Below are positions 7,888 to 16,608 of a stretch of 58,968 nucleotides of DNA, piece after piece. The notes under the pieces were generated by a model. It was not told the origin of the DNA. It saw only the letters and a program-made list of their open reading frames with translations, and did no database searches. The first letter of the stretch is position 1. Each line of letters begins with the position of its first letter. Source of the stretch: Lachnospiraceae bacterium AM48-27BH (GTDB lineage: Bacteria; Bacillota; Clostridia; Lachnospirales; Lachnospiraceae); the NCBI GenBank assembly GCA_003478355.1, contig QUFC01000025.1:1-58968 (forward strand), read 5' to 3'. Made by a program: the position numbers and the translations under genes.

Positions 7888-8112
7888 TACCCTATTGGTA
7901 ATCCCTACCTACAATATTCTCCATCTGTTGTTGGCATTTACACCGTCAGTTACCACCGATCTGAGGGCTACTGAAACTTTGCTCTTCAACTAGCCCCATT
8001 TTGGGTACTGCCATGATAAACAACACTTACCGCTATGGTAACTACTGAAACGTGATTACCGCCATTTACTAAATCCAATTTTGGACAGTCAAATATTTAC
8101 CTATCTGGTAAA
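7888..8112. repeat. TTACC-N5-GGTAA palindromes
   Basis: Three inverted repeats with the same arms and a 5-bp centre occur at 7888-7900 (TACC/GGTA), 8027-8041 (TTACC/GGTAA) and 8096-8112 (TTTACC/GGTAAA). Related half-sites (ATTACCGCC, GGTATACG) are scattered nearby. CTACTGAAAC also occurs twice, at about 7968 and 8042. They are candidate binding sites for the winged-helix protein or origin iterons. Confidence 0.6.
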
Positions 8113-8901
8113 CGGCATAACATAATTTTTGGGCATAGTCCCCTTAATTGTTCCTATAATTGATCTGTTGGGAAAGTCTTCCAGAATTGGTTGAATTGAT
8201 TTTAGATAAAAGAAAATAAGCATCCCCTACCGTTTGCGGAATCAAGTTTACTTCCTAATATGGTATGTCTTTTTTCGGATAGATGGTATACGTTGAAATG
8301 TGCGGAATCTGCACTTTTGTGAATGGTTATAAAATCTACGGCAGTGTTTTCATTGTCCAAAATTGGATAGTGAAAAGTCTTGAAACTGAGTAGGTATGCC
8401 AAGTTGTCATTCCTCTTTGGATATTCAAAAGTCGGTAAATCCGACTTATGAATTATGGAAATGATGTTAGGTTAATGGCAAATATATCATTCGTATATAC
8501 GAACAGACTCACTTTCACGATAAAGTCTTTTCGCCAAAAATTCGATTTACTTACAGTTTTACAACAATAAGAGACTCTGACACTTTCAAAATCCAATTTT
8601 CACCTTGGCATATTTCTTTATACACGTTCCCCATCATCATGCTAACGATACCTCTAAATATACATTTTTTTGTTCATTTTTATTGTATTTTTATAAAATT
8701 TGAACATTACTGTTTTTCACTAATATTCCACCAAATCACAGTATACACGGCATTTCAGCATGATTTCAATTTTTCCACTTATTTTCCGGCGATAAGGTAT
8801 ACGATAATGGGATTTAGGTACAAATTGTGATTAAATAACAGTGTAGACGTGATTTTAGAGTGATAAAAATAAAATCTTCATATTGAAATGATAATGCTTC
8901 T
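8113..8901. other. Gene-free AT-rich region
   Basis: No convincing coding region, ribosome-binding site or codon pattern is present. CCAATTTTGGAC near 8085 recurs inverted as GTCCAAAATTGG near 8355. A short hairpin GTCGG/CCGAC lies near 8431-8445. With 7834-8112 this makes about 1,070 bp without a gene between the winged-helix and HU-like genes. Confidence 0.6.
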
Positions 8902-9201
8902 TTACTCCTCATTTTCCTTATCTTCCACTTGTTTATTATTTACGCTGGACTTCAACTTTGCACTCGGTCTAAAAATAATCTTTGTATAAGGTTTAGTCAT
9001 AATCTCTTCACCCTTTAAAACGCATTTATGTCCTTCCATATCAGCCGTAAGGAAATGTCCAAATCGTATAAAGTTAATATCATCTCCACTTTCCAGGACT
9101 TCATTGATTCCATCAAATATTGCGTAAAGACACTGCTCTACCTGGTACACATATAACCCATTGTCTCTTGCTACTTTTCTAATAAATTGTTTTACTGTCA
9201 T
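8902..9201 (-). CDS. HU/IHF-family DNA-binding protein
   Basis: The 99-residue protein has the HU size and order: N-terminal helices (MTVKQFIRKVARDNGLYVYQVEQCLYAIF), the glycine turn with INFIRFGHF, and the C-terminal PYTKIIFRPSAKLKSSVN segment. HU-type proteins bend DNA and often serve replication or recombination of mobile elements. AAGGAGT precedes the ATG. It has a longer acidic tail (VEDKENEE) than housekeeping HU and diverges in the arm (GEEIMTKPYT), so it is probably element-specific. Confidence 0.8.
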   Translation of the reverse strand: MTVKQFIRKVARDNGLYVYQVEQCLYAIFDGINEVLESGDDINFIRFGHFLTADMEGHKCVLKGEEIMTKPYTKIIFRPSAKLKSSVNNKQVEDKENEE

Positions 9202-9330
9202 ATCTTATACTCCTTTACTTTTTATGATTCCTGCCGCCCAGAATACCTTCTGTAGGCTCACCAGATGCCCATATTCGGTCTTTAGGTATTGGTTGGCAAA
9301 GTTCTGTGTCTATGTAATTTAAGGCACTAA

Positions 9331-9368
9331 AATAATCCTATGAATGATTATACACTCATAGGATTATT
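9331..9368. repeat. 13-bp perfect inverted repeat
   Basis: AATAATCCTATGA (9331-9343) and TCATAGGATTATT (9356-9368) are perfect inverted copies around a 12-bp centre. They lie in the gene-free stretch 9202-9800 near the proposed element edge. They could be a terminator-like stem or a recombinase/operator site. Confidence 0.6.
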
Positions 9369-9552
9369 CAGATGTCCTAAATATACTTTTTATGGTTTAT
9401 GTGTGGGGGACTACCTCCTTTATGTGTGGTATTTTTATACAGTTCAATTACTTTTTATACGTTGTAAAATTCACCAATGCTTACAGGTGTGTTTACAAAA
9501 GTGTTTACAACTACGGATGATGTGCTGAAACCTCCTTATTTTATGCGGTTTT

Positions 9553-9631
9553 TCGAGTTATATTGGGGGTTCGAGCCCCTCTTCCCCTGCTTCGCAAGTG
9601 TCGTAAAGTTTAGGTTTTACGGCATTTTTTG
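9553..9631 (+). other. tRNA-like T-arm remnant plus terminator, possible attachment site
   Basis: GGGGGTTCGAGCCCCTC at about 9564-9580 has the shape of a tRNA T-arm (5-bp stem, TTCGAGC loop), followed by TTCCCCTG and then a stem-loop CGTAAA/TTTACG with a T run (CATTTTTTG, to 9631). No full tRNA body can be folded from the upstream bases. Integrated elements often leave a tRNA 3' end at one edge. Position at the shift from AT-rich accessory DNA to housekeeping genes supports this, but the tRNA identity is unknown and the match could be accidental. Confidence 0.35.
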
Positions 9632-9647
9632 TGTTTATCTGAAAAAG

Positions 9648-9695
9648 AATCCTGCTTTCAGGATTCTCCGCCTGCGGCAGGTCGCTTTCGCGACA
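9648..9695. repeat. Cluster of short hairpins
   Basis: GAATCCTG/CAGGATTC and GTCGC/GCGAC form successive short hairpins with a GC-rich segment between them (CCGCCTGCGGCAGG). It is structured intergenic DNA of unknown role just upstream of the short peptide-coding repeat. Confidence 0.45.
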
Positions 9696-9724
9696 CTCTT
9701 CCACTCCGCGCAGTGTGATCCTTA

Positions 9725-9781
9725 GCGAAGCCGATCTGGAATGGATTTTTGCTCATAACTATGAAGGTAATGAATCGTTAC
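9725..9781 (+). repeat. Partial copy of the SKADLEWIFARNYEGTE repeat
   Basis: This stretch aligns with segments at 20660-20718 and 55941-55998 (both minus strand). Read in frame it gives SEADLEWIFAHNYEGNE and continues to a TGA near 9797. The stem arms conserved in the other two copies are mostly lost here, while the peptide is kept. No start codon with a ribosome-binding site is visible. It may be the end of a decayed small gene. Confidence 0.5.
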
Positions 9782-9804
9782 AAAAACATATTGATTGATA
9801 TGCA

Positions 9805-9828
9805 GGGGGCAAAAAATTATTTGCCCCC
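9805..9828 (-). terminator. Terminator after radA
   Basis: GGGGGCAAA and TTTGCCCCC pair around a short A/T centre immediately downstream of the radA stop codon. The T run in either direction is within the stem, so strength is uncertain. Confidence 0.6.
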
Positions 9829-9833
9829 GGGTA

Positions 9834-11198
9834 TCACAAGATTCCAATAGCTTCTCGCACGCTCCGCACCCCGATCAGCCGGATCTTATCATTCTTCTTT
9901 ATTTTCTCCAGACAGATCTGTGGCAGAATACAGGTATCAAATCCCAGCTTGATCGCCTCATTCACTCTCTGTTCTGCCATAGAAACCGCTCTCACCTCTC
10001 CAGACAATCCTACCTCTCCAAATACAATCGTTTTAGGGCTGACCGGGCGATCCTTTAAACTGGATACCAGAGCCATCACGATAGCTAGATCCAGGGCGGG
10101 TTCGTTCATCTTCATACCACCGGCGATGTTGACATAAGCATCGTAACGGCCCATCTCATAATGGCAGCGCCGCTCTAGGACAGCCATCAAAAGGTTCACG
10201 CGGTTGTAGTCGGTTCCTGCTGCAGTTCTTCTTGGAATTCCCAGATTTGTCTGGGCTACCAGGGCCTGCACTTCCAGCAGGATCGGACGGGTTCCCTCCA
10301 TGGCACAGGCCACAATGGCTCCAGACGCATCCTCCGGGCGTCCTTCCAGCATAAATTCTGAAGGATTTTCCACTTCTACCAGGCCCTGCTCCCGCATCTC
10401 GAAAACGCCGATCTCATTGGTAGAACCAAAACGGTTCTTGACTCCCCGCAGAATCCGGTAAGAAGCATGGCGGTCTCCTTCAAAATATAACACCGTATCT
10501 ACCATGTGCTCCAGTACTCTCGGTCCAGCCACTACTCCCTCTTTTGTCACATGACCGACGATGAAAATGGTGATTCCTTCGCCTTTTGCGATCTGCATCA
10601 ACAGATTGGTAGACTCCCGCACCTGACTGACACTTCCCGGCGCTGAGGCAATTTCTTCCCGGAACATGGTCTGGATTGAGTCGATGATCACCACATCCGG
10701 CTTTGTCTCCCGAATGGTTTCCTGAATGGTCTCCAGGCTGGTCTCGCATAAAAATAACAGCTGTCCGGTGACAGCGCCGATCCGGTTGGCACGGAGCTTA
10801 ATCTGCTTTAGGGATTCCTCACCAGAAATATACAATACCTTCTGCCCATTTGCCGCCAGATTCCGACAAACCTGCAGAAGAAGTGTGGATTTACCAATAC
10901 CCGGATCGCCTCCTACCAGCACCAAAGAGCCGCCCACCACGCCTCCGCCCAGCACCCGGTCTAACTCCTGGTATCCGGTGGAGACCCGGTCTTTTTCTTC
11001 TATGGAGATTTCTGACAACGCTACCGGCTTTCTCCGTTCTGTCAGACGTATTTTCCCAGAGGGAGAGGACTCCTTTTTTACAATTGGTTCCTCCACGAAG
11101 GTATTCCACTCCTTACACGCCGGACACTGCCCCATCCATTTTGCTGATTCATAGCCACATTCTTTACAAAAAAATGCGGTCGTTTTTGCCTTTGCCAT
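9834..11198 (-). CDS. radA: DNA repair protein RadA
   Basis: This 454-residue protein has the full RadA plan: a four-cysteine zinc finger (CKECG and CPAC, residues 11-28), a RecA-like ATPase with Walker A GGDPGIGKST near residues 96-105, the RadA signature KNRFGSTNEIG, and a C-terminal Lon-protease-like domain. RadA is a hexameric helicase that drives branch migration in recombinational repair. The start at 11198 follows AGGAGG at 9 bp; an open frame to 11294 lacks such a site. It is separated from the upstream gene by a strong terminator, so it probably has its own promoter. Confidence 0.97.
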   Translation of the reverse strand: MAKAKTTAFFCKECGYESAKWMGQCPACKEWNTFVEEPIVKKESSPSGKIRLTERRKPVALSEISIEEKDRVSTGYQELDRVLGGGVVGGSLVLVGGDPGIGKSTLLLQVCRNLAANGQKVLYISGEESLKQIKLRANRIGAVTGQLLFLCETSLETIQETIRETKPDVVIIDSIQTMFREEIASAPGSVSQVRESTNLLMQIAKGEGITIFIVGHVTKEGVVAGPRVLEHMVDTVLYFEGDRHASYRILRGVKNRFGSTNEIGVFEMREQGLVEVENPSEFMLEGRPEDASGAIVACAMEGTRPILLEVQALVAQTNLGIPRRTAAGTDYNRVNLLMAVLERRCHYEMGRYDAYVNIAGGMKMNEPALDLAIVMALVSSLKDRPVSPKTIVFGEVGLSGEVRAVSMAEQRVNEAIKLGFDTCILPQICLEKIKKNDKIRLIGVRSVREAIGIL

Positions 11199-11248
11199 CG
11201 ATTTTCTTCCTCCTAAACACAAGCATGTACCCAGATCATGATCCGCGT

Positions 11249-11281
11249 AAAAAGGGGAAGGATCTCCTCCTTCCCCTTTTT
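11249..11281. terminator. Strong bidirectional terminator
   Basis: AAAAAGGGGAAGGA (11249-11262) pairs with TCCTTCCCCTTTTT (11268-11281) around a 5-base loop, with A and T runs on both sides. It closes the clpC transcription unit. Confidence 0.9.
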
Positions 11282-11294
11282 TTCGTACAATCAA

Positions 11295-11708
11295 TTATCT
11301 CTTAACGATCTTAACCTTTGCAGTCACGCCTTCATTCAGCTCCACGCTGCAGTTTAATTTACCGCTCATGTTGGTTTTCATACCGCCAACGGCCACATCA
11401 TCCACAAATACCTCATACTCGGTATCATCTTCTAACTGAACCGTGATCTGTACATCCTCAGCGCTTTCCACCAGGAATTCTACACCCCAGTCCTCTGCAA
11501 CAAAATGCTCTACAGCTGTTCCAGGAACAGACTCATAGACAAACATTCCATTTCTCTCCAGTTTGGTAATTTCATGATAGGTTTTTACTTTATATAAATC
11601 GCCCTTATGTTCAAAATTCTCTAATTTTGCTTTCTTATCCAGTTTATAATTACCAAAACTGATGCTTCCGTCTTTTTCTGTGCGGATTAATTCTTCGATT
11701 ACCGGCAT
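11295..11708 (-). CDS. Conserved protein of unknown function
   Basis: The 137-residue protein is acidic, has no signal peptide or membrane helix, and is predicted to be mostly beta strand with a late duplicated-looking segment (VQITVQLEDDTEYEVFVDDVAVGG, KLNCSVELNEGVTAKVKIVK). I do not recognise its family. AGGAGG precedes the ATG. It is 33 bp downstream of clpC on the same strand and upstream of a terminator, so it may be the last gene of the GntR-mcsA-mcsB-clpC operon. Confidence 0.7.
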   Translation of the reverse strand: MPVIEELIRTEKDGSISFGNYKLDKKAKLENFEHKGDLYKVKTYHEITKLERNGMFVYESVPGTAVEHFVAEDWGVEFLVESAEDVQITVQLEDDTEYEVFVDDVAVGGMKTNMSGKLNCSVELNEGVTAKVKIVKR

Positions 11709-11741
11709 GTCTTACTTCCTCCTAGAGTATTGATATCTGAA

Positions 11742-14218
11742 TTATACACGAACTTCTTCCACTTTGCCAGTGGTTTTTTTCGTTTCAAAGCTAAGTCCAT
11801 TCTCCCCTTTGGAAACCAGCACCCGTTCTCCCTCTTTGACTGTTCCATCTAATATCTTTTCTGCCAGACTGTCCTCCAACAGACTCTGGATGGCGCGGCG
11901 CAGCGGACGGGCTCCGTATTTCTCATCATAGCCCTTATCAATCAGATATTCCTTACCGCTCTCATCCACATCCAGCTCAATTCCCATCTGCTGCATCGCC
12001 CTCTTATTGATCACAGACAGCATAATCGAAACAATCTCCTTCATGTTATCCTTGTTCAGCGGATGGAACACGATGATCTCGTCAATACGATTCAAAAATT
12101 CTGGCTTGAAGATTCGTTTTACCTCATCCATCACCCGGTCTTTCATAAAACGGTATTTTTCTTTCTCGTCATCCACAGACGTAAATCCAAGACGCTTTGG
12201 AGCGATGATGTTCTCTGCGCCTGCGTTTGAAGTCATAATGAGGATCGTATTCTTGAAATCGATCTTTCTTCCCTGCGCATCAGTGATATGACCGTCATCC
12301 AGTACCTGAAGCAGGATATTAAACACATCTGGATGGGCTTTTTCAATCTCATCAAATAAGATCACGGAATATGGGTTTCTGCGGACCTTCTCGCTTAACT
12401 GGCCGCCCTCTTCATATCCTACATATCCTGGCGGGGAACCGATCATCTTGGAAACACTGTGTTTCTCCATATATTCCGACATATCAACCCGGATCAGGGC
12501 GTTTTCCGTACCGAACATGGCCTCTGCCAGAGCCTTACACAGCTCCGTCTTGCCAACACCTGTCGGGCCTAAAAACAAGAAAGAGCCAATCGGACGTTTT
12601 GGATCCTTTAACCCCACACGGCCTCTGCGGATAGCTTTAGAAATAGCAGTCACTGCCTCTTCCTGTCCTACCACACGCTTATGAAGGATCTCCTCCAGCT
12701 TCTGAAGCCTCTCAGATTCCTCCTCTTCCAGTTTCCGCACCGGGATCTTGGTCCAACCAGATACGACATCTGCAATCTCATTTTCGCCGACAACAAGATT
12801 TTTTTGATTCCGCTCTTTTTTCCATTTTTCACGGATTTTGTCGATCTTTTCCTGTTTTTTTGCTTGTTTTTTCTTAATGTCTCCAGCTTTCTCGTAAGCC
12901 TCTGCCTTAATGGCATTTTCCTTCTGGCGCTCTAAAGCTTCAATATCCTTCTCCAGAGTCTTGATCTCCTCGGGCTCCATATAGCCGGAAAGGCGGATCT
13001 TAGAAGAAGCCTCATCAATCAGATCAATTGCCTTATCCGGTAAAAAGCGGTCATTGATGTAACGGGCAGATAATCTCACAGCAGCCCGCAGAGCCTCATC
13101 CGTAATAGTTACCTTATGATGCTCCTCATACCGGCCTCGTAAGCCCTTCAAAATCTCATAAGACTCATCCTCAGATGGTTCTTCTATCGTCACCGGCTGG
13201 AAACGACGTTCTAAAGCCGTGTCTTTCTCAATATATTTCCGGTATTCCTCCAGCGTGGTAGCTCCAATTAACTGCAGTTCGCCTCTAGCCAGGGATGGCT
13301 TTAAAATATTGGAGGCATCAATAGCTCCTTCTGCGCCGCCAGCACCGATGATCGTATGGATCTCATCAATAAATAACAGCACCTGGCCATCATCCATAAC
13401 CTCAGACAATACCTTTTTGATCCGCTCTTCAAATTCTCCACGGTACTTGGAGCCCGCCACCATACCGGACAGATCCAGTGTCATGACCCGCTTCTGGGCA
13501 ATGGTCTCTGGTACATCTCCGGCAGCGATCCGCTGGGCCAGCCCTTCAACTACTGCTGTCTTACCAACACCTGGTTCTCCAATGAGACATGGATTATTCT
13601 TGGTTCTGCGGCTCAGGATCTGGATCACCCGCTGAATCTCCTGCTCTCTTCCGATCACCGGATCCAGCTTCCCATCTCTCGCCAGTGCCGTCAGGTCACG
13701 GCTGTAGCTGTCAAGGGTTGGAGTTCCTTTTCCCTTTGCTCTCGCTGACTGCTGGATTTCTTCCTTTCCTCCGGCAGATACGTCCTCGCCCATGGCATTT
13801 AACAGATCCAGATACAATTTCTGGATGCTGACGCCCATGGTGTTCAACAATCTGGAGGCCACACAGTCATTTTCCTTGATCATGGCAATCAGGATATGCT
13901 CTGTACCGATCAATGGTGCCTTAAAGCGTACCGCCTCCCGGTAACTGTTCTCAATGACCTTTCTGGCTCCTGGCGTATAAGTGCTGCGTTCAGCAGTTCC
14001 AACCCCATTATTCGGGCTGATCAGTTCGCTGATCAGTTCGACTACCTTATCTTCTTTCACACCACATTCATCCAGGACCCTGGCTGCCACACCGGTTCCT
14101 TCCTGGATCAGGCCAATGAGCAGATGCTCCGTGCCACATAGTGATGCCCTAAGGACTCTGCAGCATCTGCTGCCAGCCCGATGGCATCCTTGGCCTTCTC
14201 TGTAAAACGATCGATCAT
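11742..14218 (-). pseudogene. clpC: ClpC ATPase, frameshifted at codon 28
   Basis: Most of ClpC is intact: Clp-N repeats, two AAA+ modules with Walker [10 protein letters not shown] and GPTGVGKTE, and the M-domain coiled coil between them. ClpC unfolds substrates, including proteins marked by McsB arginine phosphorylation, for ClpP. The natural start at 14218 (AGGAGGAAA upstream, MIDRFTEKAKDAIGLAADAAESLGHHYV) reads into the wrong frame at about 14134: GTGGC stands where GTGGGC would restore YVGTEHLLIG. One missing G thus separates 28 codons from the rest. Corrected length is 825 residues, normal for ClpC. Sequencing error is as likely as real loss; a downstream start would delete part of the Clp-N domain. 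Confidence 0.9.
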
Positions 14219-14308
14219 GCAAATTTCCTCCTGGTCTGTAACGGTTTCCATAATTCATGTCTGTCATATATCAGCTCGCGAAACCGCCACACTTGTTTTA
14301 TACTTGTT

Positions 14309-15349
14309 TTATACTTGTTTTATATCCGGAAGATGGTCGCGGATATAGCTGGCCCGCACTCCATCTAATTCATCTTTATCTAATGGGTGATCCGCAATCT
14401 TCATCAGATTCGCATTCTGGATACCCAGAATCAGACCATAGACCGGACACGCCCCATCTAAGGCGATCACACCGTCACAAATGCCTGCCCGCAGATGGGA
14501 TAAATAAGTCATGGCCTCCTTCATAGAAAGCTTTCTGGCGTACTTTAACACACCATAAGATTTATAAACCTCGTCTTCCCGTTCCAGGCGGTGATTTTCC
14601 AAGGTCATCTGACGCACCTGGTTCTCCTGGTCATTCAGCTGTAACGCAACCTTACAAACCAGTTCTGCCAGTTCCCGCTCCGTCTGCCCCAGAGTCTTTA
14701 CATTAGACACTTCATAAATGGAGCCATAATTTTCTCTGCCTTCACCATACACACCTCGGACTGACACGCCAAAACGTCCCATATCCCCCAGCATGGCCTG
14801 GAATTTCTTTCCCAGGGAAAGGCTCGGAAGATGGATCAGCACCGACGCCCGCATACCAGTTCCCACATTGGTCGGATACGAGGTCAGGTAGCCATATTTT
14901 TCATCAAAAGCATAAGAAAACCGTTCATCCACATAATCATCGATCTGATCTGCATCCTTCAGGGCGACACTCAGATCCATCCCTGGCCTTATCGCCTGAA
15001 TACGGATATGATCGGTTCCATTTAGCAAAACAGAAATGTCTTCCTGGGCAGAAAGAATCAGTTCTGCCGGTCCTTTTTTCTTTATGGAAGCCCGATTGAT
15101 CACTCTGCGGTCTGCCAAAACCTGGCGTTCCAGCTCATCCAAATCCTCCAGCATCACAGCTTCATAATACCGCCCGTCAATTTCGCTTAAATCTGTCAGG
15201 CCCTCATCCAGCCTTCTTACCATCTCCCTGCCATCTTTTTCAGAAAGTCTGGACGGAAATACATATTCATTCCAGTTCCGGGCAAAACGTACCCGGCTGA
15301 CAATGATATTCTGCTCTTTTTCGCATTCCTGCTCATACCACTTAAGCAT
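14309..15349 (-). CDS. mcsB: Protein arginine kinase McsB
   Basis: The 346-residue protein belongs to the ATP:guanido phosphotransferase superfamily in its bacterial McsB form. Visible features are IIVSRVRFARNW near the N-terminus (ATP-site arginines), SNVGTGMRASVLIHLPSL-like catalytic-domain core written here as YPTNVGTGMRASV, and GVYGEGRENYGSIYEVSN before the C-terminal half. McsB phosphorylates arginines on unfolded proteins as a degradation tag for ClpC-ClpP. Its start overlaps the end of mcsA by 8 bp, indicating translational coupling. Confidence 0.95.
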   Translation of the reverse strand: MLKWYEQECEKEQNIIVSRVRFARNWNEYVFPSRLSEKDGREMVRRLDEGLTDLSEIDGRYYEAVMLEDLDELERQVLADRRVINRASIKKKGPAELILSAQEDISVLLNGTDHIRIQAIRPGMDLSVALKDADQIDDYVDERFSYAFDEKYGYLTSYPTNVGTGMRASVLIHLPSLSLGKKFQAMLGDMGRFGVSVRGVYGEGRENYGSIYEVSNVKTLGQTERELAELVCKVALQLNDQENQVRQMTLENHRLEREDEVYKSYGVLKYARKLSMKEAMTYLSHLRAGICDGVIALDGACPVYGLILGIQNANLMKIADHPLDKDELDGVRASYIRDHLPDIKQV

Positions 15350-15926
15350 CTGTCTTCGTCCCCTCTCTTAAGGCGCGGATCTGGTCACGGTACCGTGCTG
15401 CCATCTCATAGTCCTCGCTGGCCACCGCTGTCTTTAATTTTTTCTCCAGGCTACGAATCTCCTCCGTCCTCTCATCCCGGTGCAGTACCTTCTGTGCCTG
15501 GACATCCACCGCCACGGTATCTTCCGTCTGATGGACTTCTCCAGCCGGACGGATCTTCGGGTGTTTGCCCTTATGACAGTCACTGCCCTGTAATTGCTTT
15601 ATATTGTCCCGGATCAGAAGATCAAACACACTATAGCAATCCGCACAGCCAAAACAGCTGTTCTCCACAAATTTCTCATAGGTCATGCCGCATGTCGGAC
15701 ATACTACCTGCTGAAACTTGCCGTCCTTTTCCTCCGGCTCCTCACCGCCCAGAAGTCCGGAGATCAGCTTCGCCAGAGGAAACTCTCCATCAAAAATTGC
15801 GGAATAAGCGCCAAAATCCATCTCTTTGGCACACTGGGTACAGAAATGATGCTCCGTCCGCATACCATTGATGACTTCCATATATTGAATACTTGCTTCC
15901 CGGATCTTACATCTCTCACATAACAT
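15342..15926 (-). CDS. mcsA: McsA, zinc-finger activator of McsB
   Basis: The 194-residue protein has CxxC pairs in its N-terminal half (CERC, CTQC, CPTC, CADC) that form zinc fingers, and a C-terminal UvrB/UvrC motif (EIRSLEKKLKTAVASEDYEMAARYRDQI). McsA binds and activates McsB. An AAGGA-type ribosome-binding site precedes the ATG. It follows the GntR gene by 88 bp with no terminator or obvious promoter between, so the four genes likely share one transcript. Confidence 0.95.
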   Translation of the reverse strand: MLCERCKIREASIQYMEVINGMRTEHHFCTQCAKEMDFGAYSAIFDGEFPLAKLISGLLGGEEPEEKDGKFQQVVCPTCGMTYEKFVENSCFGCADCYSVFDLLIRDNIKQLQGSDCHKGKHPKIRPAGEVHQTEDTVAVDVQAQKVLHRDERTEEIRSLEKKLKTAVASEDYEMAARYRDQIRALREGTKTDA

Positions 15927-16014
15927 AAAATCAATCCTTTCTTATGGTCAGCAAAAAGCTCCCGCCAACCCGATAAGCACTATTACCAATCTGTTCGGTC
16001 CCTCACCGATACCG

Positions 16015-16404
16015 TTATGTTTCCGAGCCCTCAAGTCCTGCGATCACGTCATACATCTCATCCACGAGACGGTGAACCTCTTCCCGTTGAACGCCCTTAC
16101 AGATACCCTTAGCCAACGCTACGGCAATCTCTTCCCGCATTTCATCCATAACCCGTTCTTTATCTGCCTCTAAGGACACCACTGCACCCTTTCTCCGGTC
16201 CAGCTTCACAAACCCTTCCTGACGCAGCACAGAATATGCTTTATTTACCGTATGCATGTTAATGCTGATATGATCAGCCAGCTGCCGCACGGAAGGAAGA
16301 GCATCCCCTTCCCTTAATTCTCCAGTCGCAATCCCCATGATGATCTGGTTGCGAAGCTGGATATACAAGGCCTCATCACTGTTGAAATCAATCCTTAAAA
16401 TCAT
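16015..16404 (-). CDS. GntR-family (YtrA-like) regulator heading the McsA-McsB-ClpC operon
   Basis: The 129-residue protein has an N-terminal GntR winged helix (IYIQLRNQIIMGIATGELREGDALPSVRQLADHISINMHTVNKAY) and a short helical tail without a ligand domain, which is the YtrA subgroup. In most Firmicutes the first gene of this operon is the heat-shock repressor CtsR; here a YtrA-type protein takes that place and no CtsR gene is visible. The start at 16404 is chosen from the domain boundary and the promoter at 16421-16467; upstream in-frame codons cover that promoter. It is probably autoregulated. Confidence 0.85.
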   Translation of the reverse strand: MILRIDFNSDEALYIQLRNQIIMGIATGELREGDALPSVRQLADHISINMHTVNKAYSVLRQEGFVKLDRRKGAVVSLEADKERVMDEMREEIAVALAKGICKGVQREEVHRLVDEMYDVIAGLEGSET

Positions 16405-16420
16405 ACTTTCACCATCTTTC

Positions 16421-16467
16421 GTTATACCTGTTATAGCTATCATATAACATAATGGTAATTTCGTCAA
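16421..16467 (-). promoter_or_regulatory. Promoter and palindromic operator of the GntR-mcsAB-clpC operon
   Basis: On the minus strand TTGACG (16462-16467) and TATGAT (16439-16444) are 17 bp apart. GTTATA (16421-16426) and TATAAC (16443-16448) form an inverted repeat covering the -10 box, a good site for repression by the GntR protein. Confidence 0.75.
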
Positions 16468-16608
16468 GTCGAAAACCATATGCCCCGTAATATCCTGACA
16501 GCAGGCTTCTCCAATACTACAGGACTTTTCCTGATATAACAAGAGGCCATCATTCCTGACAGCCTCTCATCCTTTGCTTATATGCTTTTGACTCTGGTAT
16601 CTTTGAAA

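Noticed and set aside
8202..8402. A 66-codon minus-strand reading in the gene-free region
   Set aside because: No ribosome-binding site, and the composition is that of the surrounding AT-rich repeat DNA.
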